Positions 15,988-24,555 are shown, counted from the stretch's first letter. The stretch is DNA of 48,512 nucleotides from Muribaculaceae bacterium (GCA_029061925.1 JAIDRE010000147.1:1-48512), one strand, 5' to 3'. Translations and numbers: made by a program. Notes: a model not told the origin generated them from the sequence alone.

Positions 15988-16018
15988 CAAAGGTAATGCT
16001 ATTTTTTTAATTAGCAAA
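15988..16018 (-). promoter_or_regulatory. Promoter of the SRP RNA gene
   Basis: On the minus strand, TTTG (16015-16018), 19 bases, TACCTTTG (15988-15995). Transcription would begin at or next to the predicted RNA 5' end. Confidence 0.8.
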
Positions 16019-16051
16019 AATAAAAAGTCATTAATTTAGTGACTCCACGGT

Positions 16052-16074
16052 GTAGGGACATGCCTCCGGCATGT
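16052..16074. repeat. Palindromic intergenic repeat, GTAGGGAC type
   Basis: GTAGGG is followed by the hairpin ACATGCC-tcc-GGCATGT. A related GTAGGGGCG string occurs (minus strand) at 17944-17952. The rest of 16019-16204 holds short hairpins (GTTGTA...TACAAC at 16147-16168 and CATCTT-AAA-AAGATG at 16188-16202) but no gene. Confidence 0.45.
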
Positions 16075-16204
16075 TATCCTAAATGTAAACATCTGTCATT
16101 CAATCAAAACACACCATAGGAACATCCCCGTGATATAACAATAGGAGTTGTACCAATTTTGATACAACCCCCTAATCGTTATTTTCACATCTTAAAAAGA
16201 TGCA

Positions 16205-16498
16205 TTATTTCTTAACTTTATTCTTTTCGAGTTGACGTTCAATGGCTTCGAGACACAAATCTACGGCTTCTTCAAACGAATCGGCTGTTTTTGTTGCCAC
16301 AATTTCAGGCTGCTGCGGCACGGTTACCTTAACGATAGCCTCCTTGTTCATGGCTGTTTCAGGTTTTACGACTTTAAGGTTAAAATCTGCCTCGGTTACT
16401 GCGGGATAGTGACGCGAAAGGCGGTCAGCCTTTTTGTTGATGTGAGCAACAAGACGTTCGGCAATGTCGAAGTGAATAGGTTGAATTCTTACTTCCAT
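16205..16498 (-). CDS. hpf: Short-form ribosome hibernation/HPF-RaiA family protein
   Basis: 97 residues. The fold signature is visible: an initial strand (MEVRIQPIHFDIAERLVAHINKKADRLSRHY), the central KVVKPE strand and the C-terminal helix DSFEEAVDLCLEAIERQLEK. It binds the decoding centre of the 30S subunit and inactivates or dimerises ribosomes on starvation. It lacks the C-terminal dimerisation domain of long HPF. It starts 1 base after the recombinase stop, so it is the last gene of an rpsU-xerC-hpf unit. Confidence 0.92.
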   Translation of the reverse strand: MEVRIQPIHFDIAERLVAHINKKADRLSRHYPAVTEADFNLKVVKPETAMNKEAIVKVTVPQQPEIVATKTADSFEEAVDLCLEAIERQLEKNKVKK

Positions 16499-16499
16499 A

Positions 16500-17405
16500 T
16501 TATCCTCCTTTTCTTTTAGATGCCCGGGGATGGGCGAGTTTGTAATTTTGTTGTAGTTCTTTATACGTTATGTGAGTATAAATCTGGGTTGTAGCCAACG
16601 ACTGATGACCAAGCAGCTTTTGAACTGCCGGCAATTCGGCACCGTTGTTGAGCATATCTGTCGCAAACGAATGACGCAAAACGTGGGGACTCATTCTTGA
16701 AGCATGAACATCTGCCATCGCCATTGCCTCATGAACAAGATTGTAAACGAGCTTTGGGTATAGCGGTTCGCCATTTTCCCTGATAAAGAAACGCTCGGGC
16801 GATGACTCTACATCGCGTGAACGGAGTCGACGATAGGTCGAAATCAAGTCGGTCAACTCTTTCCCGAAAGGGATTATTCTTTCTTTATTACGCTTACCGA
16901 GCACTTTTAGTTCACCTTTCGACACGTCAACATTGGCGTCGAGCAACGTTATCAGCTCGTCACGACGCATTCCGGTCGAATAGAACATTGTCAAAATCAA
17001 ACGGTTGCGCACCTCCTTAAAACTATCCATGTCGATTTCAGAGTCGAGCATTTTATTCGTCTCACCCGGCACGACATAGACCGGTAGGGGTTTGGCAGTC
17101 TTCGCAAGAGCGATTTCCGACGCCGGATTAGACTGTAATCCGTGTCGCTTTATCATAAAACGATAAAATGCTCGAAGAGCCTGTGTTTTTCGGCGTATTG
17201 TACGGGGCGTAATCCCCTCCCCTGCCATCTGAGCGAGCCACGAGCGAATGTCGGCAACCGTGATGTCAATGGGGTCAAACTGATAACGACCATGGTCAGT
17301 AACATAGTCGCGCCACTGCTCAAGATCTGTTTTATAAGACAAAACGGTGTGATCTGAAAGATTCAGTTCACACCGTGTATATGTTAAAAATTCGTCTATA
17401 TACAT
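16500..17405 (-). CDS. xerC: XerC/XerD-type tyrosine recombinase
   Basis: 301 residues. The N-terminal SAM-like DNA-binding domain (1-95) precedes a catalytic domain with R147 (STGMRRDEL), a Lys in the beta-hairpin LGKRNKER, H241 and R244 (SPHVLRHSF), H267 (LLGHQSL) and the nucleophile Y276 (TTQIYTH). The length and lack of extra domains fit a chromosomal Xer recombinase that resolves chromosome dimers at dif rather than an integrase. It sits between rpsU and hpf, a setting I associate with Bacteroidota xer genes. XerC versus XerD cannot be settled here. Confidence 0.9.
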   Translation of the reverse strand: MYIDEFLTYTRCELNLSDHTVLSYKTDLEQWRDYVTDHGRYQFDPIDITVADIRSWLAQMAGEGITPRTIRRKTQALRAFYRFMIKRHGLQSNPASEIALAKTAKPLPVYVVPGETNKMLDSEIDMDSFKEVRNRLILTMFYSTGMRRDELITLLDANVDVSKGELKVLGKRNKERIIPFGKELTDLISTYRRLRSRDVESSPERFFIRENGEPLYPKLVYNLVHEAMAMADVHASRMSPHVLRHSFATDMLNNGAELPAVQKLLGHQSLATTQIYTHITYKELQQNYKLAHPRASKRKGG

Positions 17406-17505
17406 ATCAGCACCGACTAATTATTCGTTAGTGAATAACTATAACAGTGCGAATATAGCACGAATTTATTTAAGTTGCAAATTTTAGCCTGATAAAAGCA
17501 CTTAT

Positions 17506-17697
17506 TTATTCTTCAACTGCGCGGAGCTGCTGAACATAAATAGCTTTCATCATTTTTTTACGGTTAGCAACCGAGGGTTTTTCAAATGCCTGACGGTTAC
17601 GGAGTTCGCGAACAATACCGGTTTTTTCAAATTTACGTTTAAATTTTTTGAGCGCTTTTTCGATGTTTTCGCCTTCTTTAACTTGTACGATGATCAT
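17506..17697 (-). CDS. rpsU: 30S ribosomal protein S21
   Basis: 63 residues, full length for bS21. The sequence MIIVQVKEGENIEKALKKFKRKFEKTG and the basic R-rich tail are diagnostic. bS21 sits on the 30S platform near the 3' end of 16S rRNA. An exact consensus promoter (17752-17782) drives it, and the 100-base gap to xerC has no obvious terminator, so it probably heads the operon. Confidence 0.96.
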   Translation of the reverse strand: MIIVQVKEGENIEKALKKFKRKFEKTGIVRELRNRQAFEKPSVANRKKMMKAIYVQQLRAVEE

Positions 17698-17751
17698 TGT
17701 TTTTTTGATGTATTTTAGATTTTTTGTTTTCGTTTATACGATTTGCGGTTG

Positions 17752-17782
17752 CAAAATTACTAACAATTTTTGTTATACCAAA
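17752..17782 (-). promoter_or_regulatory. Promoter of rpsU-xerC-hpf
   Basis: On the minus strand, TTTG (17779-17782), 19 bases, TAATTTTG (17752-17759). Confidence 0.75.
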
Positions 17783-17819
17783 TATTTTCGCCCCATTTTT
17801 TTGGTGTTTAACACTCTAA

Positions 17820-18026
17820 AAACTAAAAATAACCCTTTTTGATTATGATATCACTCAGATTAGTAGGAATAGAGGCTCGTTCATCCGGTTATCAAAGACA
17901 AATATGCTCTAACCTGTAAAAGTTATTGAGCGCACAAGCGGTACGCCCCTACATGGGGTTGTGAGGTAAAGTCTTTAAGATCTTTAAGAGCCTTAAGGAC
18001 TTTAGGCGAATTTAGAATTAAAGGGA
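17820..18026. other. Non-coding region with a GTAGGGGCG element and an AAAGTC palindrome
   Basis: No gene is seen. 17968-18003 is an imperfect inverted repeat: AAAGTC...GACTTT with inner CTTTAAG/CTTAAG arms, 11 of 12 pairs. On the minus strand it lies just downstream of the efflux operon and may terminate it, although no T run follows. A GTAGGGGCG-type string lies at 17944-17952 on the minus strand. Confidence 0.45.
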
Positions 18027-19340
18027 TTAGTTTTTCTCGCTGGGATCGGGAGCCGGGAGTTCTAACTCTGTTGTGAGATTGAGGTCAGAGTCGGGGTCGG
18101 CGTGGGATTCGAGGCTGGGCTCGATATCGAGGGGTGCATCTTCTTTGATGACTTTGCCCCAACGACGGCGACGGTTCCATTCAACCAGGTAGGCGGTGAT
18201 GAGGTAGATTATTGCGAGTGCCCACAAGGCGAGGTATTCGGTGGAATTGGCTTGGAGTGATGCTCCGTTTGAGTTCATACGGATGAAGCCTTCTACACCC
18301 CAGACACACGGCACGGCATTACCAATCCAAATCCAGAATTGGCTCATGGCATATCGAGGCCAGGTCAAACCGCAAAGGAAGAGGAATACAACCGAGGTGA
18401 ACACTACAACCATCAGTGACATCTCGCGTTCTCTAACGAGGTATGAAACGGTCATAGCAAAGAAGATTGAGGCTACAATCAACGGCATTACAAAGAGGAA
18501 ACATTCTCTAAGGTCTCCGATATGGGGAAGGTTAAACATCCAGGGAATAAAATGGATGATGTAGAGTACTAAGGGAACGTATATAAACATATAGCAGAAG
18601 GCCTTGCCGAGGATACTTGCCGAAATCGAAGCATTGACGGCTTTGGGGTCACGTCCGCGATTGCGACGGCGACGGTCTTCTGATGTTCCGATCATAATAG
18701 TTACACCGAGTACAAGACTCTGTTGCAAAATCAAGATGACGATGCCGGGGATGACAAATGATGCAAAACCCTGCTCAGTGTCACCAAGCATTATCGCCTG
18801 ATTTTCAATAGGTGACCCGCTGATGTTGTCGGCAAGAATACCGGCATCATTTATCAACTGCTGACGTATATTAGCTCCGGTTGCGAGCTGAACGTCGGTT
18901 AATGCGTTAAGGAATGAGCGGTAGCGCAACAACAAGCTCATATCGCTGTAGAACTGAACATGGGCTTGCTCGCCGCGCCCAATTTTATGAGAATAATCGG
19001 CAGGGATTTCAAGAATACCATAACAAGCTTTCTCGTTTTTCCATTCTCGTGCTTCGTCAAGCGACGACGCATAGCCGATTATCTTTATCTCGGGGGTGGC
19101 GTCAATCGAACGGGTCAACTCACGGCTATCGGTTGTACGGCAGTTATCGACCACAGCAACCGGTATATCGCGAGGCACCTCGGGATTATATATTAATGTA
19201 TATATAATAGGATAGATTAACGGCAGGAAGAAAAAGAAAAGCAACACCGCCTCATCGGTGAATACAAGCTTAATTTCGTTGTATGTCACCTTTACCAGCG
19301 ATACCGGCCAATTAACTATGTTATGGAAAAACTTTTTCAT
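18027..19340 (-). CDS. ABC-2-type export permease (YhhJ/DrrB-like), second of pair
   Basis: 437 residues. There is one TM segment near residues 29-53, a large periplasmic loop of ~170 residues (VPRDIPVAVVDN...), then five TM segments from ~residue 190, the ABC2_membrane_3 layout. The C-terminal ~45 residues are acidic and low in complexity (DIEPSLESHADPDSDLNL), outside the usual family core. It is the last gene of the TolC-HlyD-permease-permease operon, 25 bases after its partner. It probably forms the inner-membrane channel of a tripartite exporter. No ABC ATPase gene is in the operon. Substrate unknown. Confidence 0.88.
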   Translation of the reverse strand: MKKFFHNIVNWPVSLVKVTYNEIKLVFTDEAVLLFFFFLPLIYPIIYTLIYNPEVPRDIPVAVVDNCRTTDSRELTRSIDATPEIKIIGYASSLDEAREWKNEKACYGILEIPADYSHKIGRGEQAHVQFYSDMSLLLRYRSFLNALTDVQLATGANIRQQLINDAGILADNISGSPIENQAIMLGDTEQGFASFVIPGIVILILQQSLVLGVTIMIGTSEDRRRRNRGRDPKAVNASISASILGKAFCYMFIYVPLVLYIIHFIPWMFNLPHIGDLRECFLFVMPLIVASIFFAMTVSYLVREREMSLMVVVFTSVVFLFLCGLTWPRYAMSQFWIWIGNAVPCVWGVEGFIRMNSNGASLQANSTEYLALWALAIIYLITAYLVEWNRRRRWGKVIKEDAPLDIEPSLESHADPDSDLNLTTELELPAPDPSEKN

Positions 19341-19365
19341 TTTAGTTTATGGTTTCGGGAGCACA

Positions 19366-20529
19366 TCAGGGGAGATAAACCGGACGTGCCAAATGCTTTT
19401 TAAGACGGAACAACAATGGAATATATGCGAGAGCAAACACGAGTAATGCCGCAAAATATTCACGAGAGTAATACATCGGTATTCCATTGAGGGCTTGATC
19501 TATATAAATCAAGAAGTAATAACGGACAGGAAGAATGTAGCTGAAGATGCCGACCGCACCGTACATCTGGTCAACGGGGAACGAGAATCCGGCAATCGAG
19601 AAAGCAAGAATACCAATCAGCGAACAGATACTCAACGCCATTCGTTCACTTGGTATCACACAAGTAACAAACAACGCAAATCCCTGACAAGCAATAACAA
19701 ACATCAACATTGCCAATAGCATCACGCCCCAACTACCATTCATCGGAAAGTGGTTAAACTTGAAAAACAGAGAGTCAATTGCCAAGCCAACAATCAAGAA
19801 CACAATAGTTTGAGGAGCAAGCTTACCAATGAGAGCCTTGATAATAGAGCCATCGGCAGTTGCAAGCCACTTTCTTGATTCACCGGTCTTGATTTCACTA
19901 CAAATCGAGAAGATGGTAACGAGGAATATCATGAGCTCCAATGCTGCCGGAACAAATGAATTGCAAAGGTAATAAGAGTAGTTGGTCCAGGGGTTACCAA
20001 GCGGATGAACATCTATTACCATTGGCTGCAACAAAATCTCGGCTGTTGATTCATCAATACCCATCTGCACAACTTCGTTTGCTGCCATCAGACCCGATGA
20101 GGTCACGGCAATAGTTCGGAAGCCTTTGTAGGCAAGGGTTCCGGGTACAAAATAGGTCATGTTTGAGTAGTAGGTGATAGTCGGTTTATTGCCGGCAACA
20201 GCATCTTTCTCAAGATTGCGAGGCATATAGAAAAATCCGAAGATTTCACCGTTTCTAACTTTATCGATTGCCTCATTAAAGCTTGTCAGCTCCATCGAAA
20301 TATCGGTCAATTCCTGAGCTTTCAACGAACGTACAAGTTTACGCGACAAAGTAGAGTTGTCAAGATCCACAACAGCCGTAGGCACCTTTAACGGAAGACC
20401 CTCAGACATCAACGAGATGAAAAACAACGCCACGGCGAGGGGCACGAGTATCATGGCAAAAAGATAAACTTTTCGTCGGGTGAGTCTCAATACCTCACGT
20501 TTAATTGTGGCTATTATTCCCTTTTGCAT
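19366..20529 (-). CDS. ABC-2-type export permease (YhhJ-like), first of pair
   Basis: 387 residues with the same topology as the next gene: an N-terminal TM (about 20-40), a periplasmic domain beginning LPLKVPTAVVDLDNSTLSRKL, and a block of five TM segments after residue ~185. The paired arrangement suggests a heterodimeric transmembrane domain. It starts 50 bases downstream of the HlyD gene. No Walker motif is present. A cognate ATPase must be encoded elsewhere, or the pair works without one. Confidence 0.88.
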   Translation of the reverse strand: MQKGIIATIKREVLRLTRRKVYLFAMILVPLAVALFFISLMSEGLPLKVPTAVVDLDNSTLSRKLVRSLKAQELTDISMELTSFNEAIDKVRNGEIFGFFYMPRNLEKDAVAGNKPTITYYSNMTYFVPGTLAYKGFRTIAVTSSGLMAANEVVQMGIDESTAEILLQPMVIDVHPLGNPWTNYSYYLCNSFVPAALELMIFLVTIFSICSEIKTGESRKWLATADGSIIKALIGKLAPQTIVFLIVGLAIDSLFFKFNHFPMNGSWGVMLLAMLMFVIACQGFALFVTCVIPSERMALSICSLIGILAFSIAGFSFPVDQMYGAVGIFSYILPVRYYFLIYIDQALNGIPMYYSREYFAALLVFALAYIPLLFRLKKHLARPVYLP

Positions 20530-20579
20530 AATGTGTATCTCGAATATTTTACGGTCTCGATTAAAGAATAATCTATTTA

Positions 20580-21761
20580 TTATCTCTTGTCACGTTTTTT
20601 GGGAGTTTTTTTAGCAACCGGTTTAGTTGCCTTTTTGTCAGCAGCCTTTTTGTCAGCAGCTTTATCTACTTTTTTGTCGTCTTTTTTCTCTACCTTAGCC
20701 GGTTTGTCTTCTTTTTTAGATTTTGACCATTTAGCTTTAGGTTTTTCGAGATAATAAACGACAGTCATACCGGGACGAAGGTCGGGAACATTGTCGAGCG
20801 TACGAGCTTTAACCTCGAAAGTACGGCTATCCCATTGACCTGTGTTTTTGGTAGCACGCCAAGTTGCATAGGTACCCATGTCGTTGATATAGTAGATTTT
20901 GACTTTTGTTTTCATTTTGTTGAGAGCGGGAATCATAACTTCGATTACACCGTCCATCTTCATATCCTTGAGGAATTCCTCACGAACATTAAAGGTGATA
21001 TATTTCTTGTCAAGTTGAAGAACTGTCATGATTGGAGCACCAATCGAAACGAGTTCGCCAACTTCGGGATAGATTTCTTCAATTTGTCCGTCGCAGGGAG
21101 CAGTGAGGTATTCGTCTTCGAGAACAGCCTCAACTTCCTGAACACCACCGCGAGCAACTTCGACCATTGCGGCAGCAGAAGTTTTATCTTCTTGCTGAGC
21201 GCCGGCTTTAGCCAACGAATATTGCTGAGCAGCAGCACCTTCGGCAGCTTTTGCCGCATCGAAAGCGGCTTTGGCTTCATCGCGTTTTTGCTCGCTGATC
21301 ACGCCACCCTGGAAAAGATTTTCCATACGCTGGTAGGTTTTTTCAGCGATTACGCGGGCAGCGGTAGCCTGTTGAAGTATTTCGTATGCTCCTTGAATAA
21401 CCTGAGAGCGAGCACCTGCATCAATTTTTTTATTTTGAGCAGCGGTTGAAACTTCCATTGCTTTAGCCTGATTCATTTTAGCCTGAGCAATAGATGAATG
21501 GATATGAACGAGCGTATCACCTTTTTTCACCCGATCCCCTTCTGAAACATAAAATTCAAGTACGCGACCGGGGAGTTTGCCTGATACTTTAACTGTTGTC
21601 GCTTCAGCCTGACCTTCTATGATTTCGGCAGGTTTGTCCATGAACAAAAATCCGGCAAGGGCAAGTAAAAGGACTGCCACGATGATGATGCCGACAGCGA
21701 CGATCAAACCTGATTCTCTCTGTTTTACCTCAGATTCGTTATTATTTACTGTATTAGCCAT
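20580..21761 (-). CDS. HlyD/EmrA-family periplasmic adaptor
   Basis: 393 residues. It has a single N-terminal TM anchor (residues 21-46) and a lipoyl/barrel-sandwich half-motif (VKVSGKLPGRVLEFYVSEGDRVKKGDTLVHI). An Ala/Gln-rich alpha-hairpin follows, then the second lipoyl half (DEYLTAPCDGQIEEIYPEVGELVSIGAPIMTVLQ) and a beta-barrel. It bridges the inner-membrane permeases and TolC. The last ~55 residues are an unusual Lys/Ala-rich tail (KADKKAADKKATKPVAKK) that the family does not normally have. Confidence 0.9.
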   Translation of the reverse strand: MANTVNNNESEVKQRESGLIVAVGIIIVAVLLLALAGFLFMDKPAEIIEGQAEATTVKVSGKLPGRVLEFYVSEGDRVKKGDTLVHIHSSIAQAKMNQAKAMEVSTAAQNKKIDAGARSQVIQGAYEILQQATAARVIAEKTYQRMENLFQGGVISEQKRDEAKAAFDAAKAAEGAAAQQYSLAKAGAQQEDKTSAAAMVEVARGGVQEVEAVLEDEYLTAPCDGQIEEIYPEVGELVSIGAPIMTVLQLDKKYITFNVREEFLKDMKMDGVIEVMIPALNKMKTKVKIYYINDMGTYATWRATKNTGQWDSRTFEVKARTLDNVPDLRPGMTVVYYLEKPKAKWSKSKKEDKPAKVEKKDDKKVDKAADKKAADKKATKPVAKKTPKKRDKR

Positions 21762-21803
21762 AAGACCTTTGGTATTATATGGTTAGATTTTTATTTATTT
21801 CAA

Positions 21804-23261
21804 TTATTTAAGTGTGCCAAGTACTTTTGACAGATAAACATCGCACAAGTGAACGTCGATTGAAGCATCAAGGTTTTCGCTATTAGCTTTGAGCCACGCG
21901 GTTTGAGCTTCCATGACATTATCGGTTGTCATCACGCCTTCCTTGAAACCAAGACGGGCGCAACGCAAATTTTCATCAGCCTTTTTGAGGTTTGACTGGG
22001 TCATCTCGTAGGTTTTCACAGCCTCCTGAGCCTTGAAAGCAGCCTGGCTAACCTGAAGATTGATTTTTTCCTTAGCGTCTTCAAGTTCGAGTTTCATGAT
22101 GGTCTCGCCTGAACGTGCGGCGCGATATTTGTTGAAGTCGCCACGCCAGTGCCAGATTGGAATTTTTACTCCGACACCAACCGAGAAAGCTCCGTTGAAT
22201 TTCTTTTTGTAACCGTCAAACATATTGGGATTTGAGAAGCCATAGCTACCAAGCAACACAATGTTGGGGAGCATGTCAGACATCGCAACATTTTTGAGCT
22301 GTCCGGTCATCTTGATTCCCAATTCGAGTGCCTTAATATCCTGGCGTCGAGAATAAACTTCGTTCATATTGTAAGATGAAGCTACTTCAGAACTTAAATT
22401 AACCTGAGAAAGGTCGTCGGCAACCTTGTAGTTGCTTTCAACGGGGAGTCCGCAAAGCTGAGCGAGTGCCATCTTGCAGAGAGCCACGCCGTTTTTAACT
22501 TTCACGAGGTCAACGTTTGCCTGATTGAGTTTCACATCAACGCTGAGCTTGTCGCTGACAGTGGCAACACCTTGTTTAAGCATCTGAGCAACATTCTGGT
22601 CGAGAGAATCGAGAAGATTGACATAGCTCTCGGCGAGTTTCTGTTTGGCTTCGAGCGATACGACCTGCCAGTAAGCGGCATCAACCGCATAAATGATATT
22701 TTGAGATTCGTTATCTTTCATTGCCTCGGCAAGCTGTTCGGCAAAGCCGGTCAATTTATTCATTGCAACGATTTTACCACCCATGTAGATAGGCTGGGTA
22801 AGAGTCACCGCACCAAAAAATACGTGGTGAATATCAAAAGTCATCGCTTCTTTGGGGATAAGCGCGACTTCTGACGGAATTGGCTGTCCGGTGGGGCTGG
22901 TAACGGGTTCGCCTGTCACGGGATTTTTCACCAGATTGAACTGATAAGACTGAGTTGCCAAATCAAACGATTTTGTCGGCAACAACTGGTCAGAATCAAA
23001 AATCGAGAGGTTTTTCTGGTTATAGGTATAGCCACCCGCAAAGTCAATCGACGGAAGGTAAGCGGCAAACGCTTCTTTCTTCTGATATCCTGCCTGACGA
23101 ATCTTTTCATTGTTAATCGCCATCTGCTTGTTGTTTTTAAGCGCAAGCTCACGACAACCTTCAAGCGTCAACAAAGTTTCGCCTGACGGAGCAGTCTGAG
23201 CAAAAGAGCTCGACGCTGCTGCAATAACAATTGCGGTATAAAGATGAAATCGTTTTAGCAT
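21804..23261 (-). CDS. TolC-family outer-membrane efflux protein
   Basis: 485 residues with the start at ATG 23261 (MLKRFHLYTAIVIAAASSSFAQ). The frame extends upstream to 23330, but that part has no signal-peptide character. The signal peptide is residues 1-22. Two OEP repeats are visible, beginning LTLEGCRELALKNNKQM and IKALELGIKMTGQLKNV, with long helical stretches forming the periplasmic tunnel. It is the first gene of the exporter operon, 42 bases upstream of the adaptor gene. Confidence 0.92.
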   Translation of the reverse strand: MLKRFHLYTAIVIAAASSSFAQTAPSGETLLTLEGCRELALKNNKQMAINNEKIRQAGYQKKEAFAAYLPSIDFAGGYTYNQKNLSIFDSDQLLPTKSFDLATQSYQFNLVKNPVTGEPVTSPTGQPIPSEVALIPKEAMTFDIHHVFFGAVTLTQPIYMGGKIVAMNKLTGFAEQLAEAMKDNESQNIIYAVDAAYWQVVSLEAKQKLAESYVNLLDSLDQNVAQMLKQGVATVSDKLSVDVKLNQANVDLVKVKNGVALCKMALAQLCGLPVESNYKVADDLSQVNLSSEVASSYNMNEVYSRRQDIKALELGIKMTGQLKNVAMSDMLPNIVLLGSYGFSNPNMFDGYKKKFNGAFSVGVGVKIPIWHWRGDFNKYRAARSGETIMKLELEDAKEKINLQVSQAAFKAQEAVKTYEMTQSNLKKADENLRCARLGFKEGVMTTDNVMEAQTAWLKANSENLDASIDVHLCDVYLSKVLGTLK

Positions 23262-23418
23262 AATGCCTGTGAATTTTAAAATATATCTTTTTATTAGAAC
23301 AAACCTAAGACAACAAAAGTTGTCAAACACTTGTTTTTATCAATTTATCTAAAAGCGTTAACGGTGCGTAAATTGCATATTTTCAGCAAATTACACACCT
23401 TTAACCGGTTATATTTCT

Positions 23419-23438
23419 CTTGATAGTTAATTATCAAG
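23419..23438. promoter_or_regulatory. Inverted repeat in the leader of the efflux operon
   Basis: CTTGATA-gttaat-TATCAAG, a perfect 7+7 repeat just downstream of the -7 box at 23464-23471 and ~160 bases before the tolC-family start. It could be a repressor site or an RNA hairpin. AACCGGTT at 23403-23410 is another small palindrome. Confidence 0.45.
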
Positions 23439-23463
23439 GGATTACACTCTCTTGTGAACGATG

Positions 23464-23471
23464 CAAAGATA
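23464..23471 (-). promoter_or_regulatory. -7 box of the efflux operon
   Basis: TATCTTTG on the minus strand, giving a long leader of ~195 bases. No TTTG is seen at -33. Confidence 0.5.
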
Positions 23472-23532
23472 GCAAAAATTATTTATATATCACTACTCTT
23501 TTATCCTTATTATTTGTTCTAAACTCAAATCA

Positions 23533-24555
23533 TCAGTTTCCCATCGTCAGAGAGGTATAGTATCTGAGCGTTCCGCCAATCGACTTTTGACGTTGAACCG
23601 AAAGGGTAACATATTGATTGTCAAAGCCCCACCATGTAGCCGACATCGAGTCGTGACCATTAGAAACTGCTGCCGGAGCACCATACATATTTGACAGATG
23701 GGCAAACAACGAATTGTAGCGGGTCAAGTCGTAGCGTGGCGTTGAGTAACTGAACGATGATGCAGTTAGATAGCCATTATTATAATATAATGTAGCATAG
23801 GGCCACATATAGTTCATCGCCGACACGTTTCGCAGATATATGCTATTATTGGCATACCCGTCGATCTGACACCCGACACGGTTCAGCGCGTTCAACGATG
23901 CGGCGAGTGCTGTCCCGTAAGTGAAACCCAATATAGACTGAAGCGGGTTGATATGGTAACGGGGACGGAACACTGAGGGCGGAGCCAAAGGGCGGCGAAA
24001 GTGATTTGCGTTGAACGCCGGGGCTAAAGGGCGGTGTGGAGGTGGAGGAGGAACGTTTAATCCCGGACGATGAGCTGCCATATTGTTTTGACCGCCATAG
24101 TTAGGAGCATGGGGATTTGACGGACGAACCGGTCCGAGATTATTTACCGGAGGTTTGGGCGCAGAATTATGGTTGGGGCTGCCGCCGACATTCCAGCTAT
24201 TGGCAACCGTTGATTGATTTGGTCGATTTTCAGGACGGTCGGCAATTCCCGGACGCTGTCCGTTTGTACCGGGGCGACCTGTGTTACTGCCGTTACCTGC
24301 GACAGTTCCGTGATTGTTGTTATGTTGTTGCTGTTCTTTATTTAATTCACTGTTTGTAGGGTTGTTATGACCTCCCGCACCGGGTCGTTGTCCCGATGCA
24401 GACAAACCGCTGTTGCTTCCAAGCGAACTTCTGCCATTGGTGCTATACGTATTGGCACGTCGACTTTGAGCGCCGCGACTCTGTGCCGAAATTGACGGTA
24501 CGGTTATGGTTAGCACAATCGCAACTACCGATAATATACTTTGAAGTCGATTCAT
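23533..24555 (-). CDS. Secreted Asn/Pro/Gly-rich protein of unknown function
   Basis: 340 residues with a signal peptide (1-24, ending SAQ). Residues ~25-205 are low-complexity and disordered, rich in Gly, Asn, Pro, Arg and His (for example GHNNPTNSEL, PPPPPHRPLAP). The C-terminal ~130 residues look folded, with a repeated Tyr/Asn character (GYANNSIYLRNVSAMNYMWPYATLYYNNGY). I do not recognise the family. The layout, an extended linker and then a compact domain, suggests an envelope or surface protein. It is monocistronic as far as can be seen, with no consensus promoter upstream. Confidence 0.75.
   Translation of the reverse strand: MNRLQSILSVVAIVLTITVPSISAQSRGAQSRRANTYSTNGRSSLGSNSGLSASGQRPGAGGHNNPTNSELNKEQQQHNNNHGTVAGNGSNTGRPGTNGQRPGIADRPENRPNQSTVANSWNVGGSPNHNSAPKPPVNNLGPVRPSNPHAPNYGGQNNMAAHRPGLNVPPPPPHRPLAPAFNANHFRRPLAPPSVFRPRYHINPLQSILGFTYGTALAASLNALNRVGCQIDGYANNSIYLRNVSAMNYMWPYATLYYNNGYLTASSFSYSTPRYDLTRYNSLFAHLSNMYGAPAAVSNGHDSMSATWWGFDNQYVTLSVQRQKSIGGTLRYYTSLTMGN

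Noticed and set aside
15880-15990. tmRNA, 6S RNA or a riboswitch for upp
   Set aside because: The domain IV strands CAGG and GAAGCAGC, the closed 97-base fold and its own promoter fit SRP RNA better.
16500-17405. Mobile-element integrase
   Set aside because: It has Xer length and layout, lies between rpsU and hpf, and no attachment sites or cargo were seen.
20835-21449. 204-residue plus-strand open frame opposite the HlyD gene
   Set aside because: It is an antisense shadow, with no family features, Phe/Ser-rich composition and no start or promoter context.
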